Assembly: GCA_017999195.1 (NCBI GenBank)
Contig: JAGOBP010000209.1
Location: 1-7,223, forward strand
DNA: 7,223 nt
Direction: 5' to 3'
From: Thermoflexales bacterium
GTDB lineage: Bacteria; Chloroflexota; Anaerolineae; Fen-1058
The position numbers and the translations under genes were made by a program. The notes below the pieces were generated by a model. It saw only the letters and a program-made list of their open reading frames with translations, was not told where the DNA came from and made no database searches. The stretch's first letter is position 1. The number at the start of each line of letters is the position of its first letter. This document shows, in pieces, positions 5,726 to 7,223 of the stretch.

Positions 5726-6457
5726 TCAATGGGCCTGCGGCGAGCGGAGGTGTTCTTTCTTCACGACCAACCGCCACCACCAGTTGATCAGGGCCAACAA
5801 GGTGCGGCCAACGCGCCTGAAGTTGAAGAACTGCGACTGGCCGTACTGCCGGTACCAGTGATGGACGGGCACTTCCACGATGGTGTACCCGGCGTCTTGA
5901 ATCTTCTTGACCAGTTCAAACGTGATCGTGCCGGTGGTCGATTCGAGCGTGATGTGATCGAAGATGCTGCGCTTCATCAGGCGGAAGTCGCAGTCTACGT
6001 CGTGGATGGACAGGCTGAAGATCAGTTTGACGAAATACTGGTAGGCCAATCCGATGATGATGCGATGCAAGGGATCATGCCGCTTGATCTTGTAGCCGTT
6101 GACCATATCCACGCCGTCGCGCACCCGAGCGGCCAGCTGGGCCAACTCGCGCACATCATACTGCGCGTCGCCATCGGTGTAGAAGATCCAGTCCTTGGTG
6201 GCCGCGGCAAAACCGCCGCGCAGCACGCCGCCGTAACCGCTGGGCTGGGTGCGGTGCATGACGCGCACATACTCGAACTTGGCGGCGATGGCGTTGAGCA
6301 CTTGCCCGGAGTCATCGACGCTGCCGTCGTTGATGACGATCACTTCGTAATCATCGGTGATGGTGGGCAGCACTTCCAAGGCGCGCAAGATCATCGTGGG
6401 GATGGTGCCTGCGTCGTTATAGCAAGGGAAAAAAACCGAGACACTGGAGAGTTTCAT
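5726..6457 (-). CDS. GT2-family glycosyltransferase, polyprenyl-phosphate sugar synthase-like (DPM1/GtrB type)
   Basis: A 243-residue GT-A enzyme. Seen: the N-terminal nucleotide-binding strand VSVFFPCYNDAGTI (6-19), NDGSVDDS (43-50), the metal-binding FYTDGDAQYD (92-101, with D95 and D97), DVDCDFRLMKR (153-163), the helix TTGTITFELVKKI (174-186) and the family's HHWYRQYGQSQFF (199-211). These match the dolichyl-phosphate mannose synthase/GtrB group, which moves a sugar from a nucleotide donor to polyprenyl phosphate on the cytosolic face. Unlike GtrB there is no C-terminal pair of membrane helices; the Trp-rich tail (LINWWWRLVVKK) and the 131-149 amphipathic stretch probably give peripheral membrane contact. 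The ATG overlaps the methyltransferase stop by 4 nt (ATGA) and is preceded by GGAAAGAGAG (6470-6461), a good ribosome site. Its position directly before the GT39-like gene suggests that it makes that enzyme's donor. Confidence 0.93.
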   Translation of the reverse strand: MKLSSVSVFFPCYNDAGTIPTMILRALEVLPTITDDYEVIVINDGSVDDSGQVLNAIAAKFEYVRVMHRTQPSGYGGVLRGGFAAATKDWIFYTDGDAQYDVRELAQLAARVRDGVDMVNGYKIKRHDPLHRIIIGLAYQYFVKLIFSLSIHDVDCDFRLMKRSIFDHITLESTTGTITFELVKKIQDAGYTIVEVPVHHWYRQYGQSQFFNFRRVGRTLLALINWWWRLVVKKEHLRSPQAH

Positions 6458-7194
6458 GCGCTCTCTTTCCTGGCAAGAGTGACGACCGTGAGACCAAAGG
6501 GCAAACCAATCGATCGGACGAGCGGTGCTTCTGCGCTCAAGATTGTGCGCAGAACGGGATTAAGCGGGCCGGTGCCAATCGTCAGATCCGATTCAATCTG
6601 TGAGCGTGGTGTGAGCCGTTCGCTCCAGCGCTTAAGCACCGCCACCGGAAACAGCACGGCGTTGGCGTAACTGGTGTGCTCAACCGTCAGTCCGGCGCGC
6701 CGCAAGTTGCGCTTGATCTCGGGCCGCGTGTAGCGGTGTACAGTGGCGACGGCTTCATCGTGTCGGCCGTGCAGCCAGCGATAGGCCGGTAACCGCAACA
6801 GCAAATGTCCGCCCGGCTTCAGCAGACGGGCAAATTCGCTTAATGGCGGAGCATCATCCACCGCCGCTTCGCTGATCACATCGAACGACACGATCAGGTC
6901 AAAGGTGTTTGCGGCGAAGGGTGCTGCCAGTACGGACGCTTGCGCTAATCGCAGATGGCCTCGCCGTCGGCTGAAGTGCAAGGCCTCAGGCGAGAAGTCA
7001 AAGCCAGTGACCACGCCGTATGGTACAAGGTAGCGCATCACCGCGCCGGTGCCGCAACCAGCGTCCAGCACCTGCAAATTTCGTCCGCGGCCGACGGCTT
7101 GATCCAGCAGTTCACACGTAATCCGCTCCATGCCGAGGTACCACCAGTGGTGTTCCTCGACCTGGTACATCATTTCGTATTCTTCGGCACGCAT
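6454..7194 (-). CDS. Class I SAM-dependent methyltransferase
   Basis: A 246-residue Rossmann-type methyltransferase. Seen: an N-terminal EEYEMMYQVEEHHWWYLGM segment (4-22) common in glycan- and lipid-locus methyltransferases, motif I VLDAGCGTG (42-50), an acidic residue after the second strand (D66 in GFDFSPEAL), motif II FDLIVSFDVI (98-107), motif III LLKPGGHLLLRLPAYRWL (124-141), then HRYTRPEI (153-160). The C-terminus (NPVLRTILSAEAPLVRSIGLPFG) is a conserved subfamily tail. The methyl acceptor is unknown; the adjoining GT2 and GT39-like genes suggest a sugar or polyprenyl-linked substrate. The ATG at 7194 is the first possible start, since TAG lies in frame one codon upstream (7200-7198). 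No Shine-Dalgarno is visible, so the mRNA may be leaderless or the gene coupled to one outside the window; Met8 and Met9 are alternatives. Confidence 0.9.
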   Translation of the reverse strand: MRAEEYEMMYQVEEHHWWYLGMERITCELLDQAVGRGRNLQVLDAGCGTGAVMRYLVPYGVVTGFDFSPEALHFSRRRGHLRLAQASVLAAPFAANTFDLIVSFDVISEAAVDDAPPLSEFARLLKPGGHLLLRLPAYRWLHGRHDEAVATVHRYTRPEIKRNLRRAGLTVEHTSYANAVLFPVAVLKRWSERLTPRSQIESDLTIGTGPLNPVLRTILSAEAPLVRSIGLPFGLTVVTLARKESA

Positions 7195-7223
7195 GGGCTA
7201 TTGCTAGGGCCACGGAGTCGCGA
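7195..7223. other. Right-edge non-coding remnant
   Basis: These 29 bases precede the methyltransferase start. On the minus strand they contain two in-frame TAG codons just before the ATG. No promoter hexamer or ribosome site is recognisable. They may include the end of a gene outside the window, but too little is present to say. Confidence 0.3.

Noticed and set aside
5618..6670. A 350-codon open frame on the plus strand antisense to the GT2 and neighbouring genes
   Set aside because: It runs across parts of three well-supported genes, has no recognisable domain, and reads as a composition-driven mirror frame in GC-rich DNA.
1..7223. A CRISPR array, insertion sequence, toxin-antitoxin or defence island
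   Set aside because: No repeated spacer array, transposase or integrase motif, or paired small toxin and antitoxin frames were seen on either strand.

Overview
The window is about 7.2 kb of GC-rich bacterial DNA in which every supported gene lies on the minus strand, so transcription runs from high to low coordinates. It holds seven complete protein genes, one protein gene cut by the left edge, and one tRNA gene. The make-up points to an environmental Chloroflexota genome, possibly Anaerolineae. The reasons are the protein style (polytopic lipid-carrier glycosyltransferases with a methyltransferase and a GT2 enzyme), a tRNA gene with no encoded CCA, frequent GTG or weakly led starts, and a paired AGAAACC/GGTTTCT palindrome of a kind I associate with that phylum. 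No marker gene is present, so this assignment is inference.

Layout in transcription order. (1) 7194-4063 is a tight three-gene cassette: a class I SAM-dependent methyltransferase, a GT2 dolichyl-phosphate-mannose-synthase-like glycosyltransferase (4-nt overlap), and a GT39/ArnT-like polytopic glycosyltransferase (1-nt gap). (2) A 98-nt gap carries a perfect 8-bp inverted repeat. It is followed by an unrecognised 274-residue cytosolic protein (3964-3140) with a proline-rich linker, a short helical hairpin and a compact C-terminal domain. A strong hairpin follows it. (3) 3064-1713 is a low-molecular-weight phosphatase gene overlapping by one base (TAATG) with a fructosamine-3-kinase-family gene, a probable protein-deglycation pair. 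(4) tRNA-Gln(CTG) at 1630-1559 has its own likely promoter and is followed by a palindromic inverted repeat. (5) 1472-1 holds an O-antigen-ligase/polymerase-like membrane protein and, 6 nt after its stop, the GTG start of another GT39-like glycosyltransferase that runs off the window.

How the genes fit together. In the cassette, the GT2 enzyme probably makes a polyprenyl-phosphate sugar, the GT39-like enzyme probably uses that lipid-linked sugar on the outer face of the membrane, and the methyltransferase may modify a sugar or lipid. The ligase/polymerase and the second GT39-like protein carry the same cell-surface glycan theme at the other end. The kinase and phosphatase pair between them more likely repairs glycated proteins than builds glycans, although a Wzb-like role for the phosphatase cannot be excluded. 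I see no mobile element, CRISPR array or defence system. The least described items are the 274-residue protein and the non-coding hairpins.
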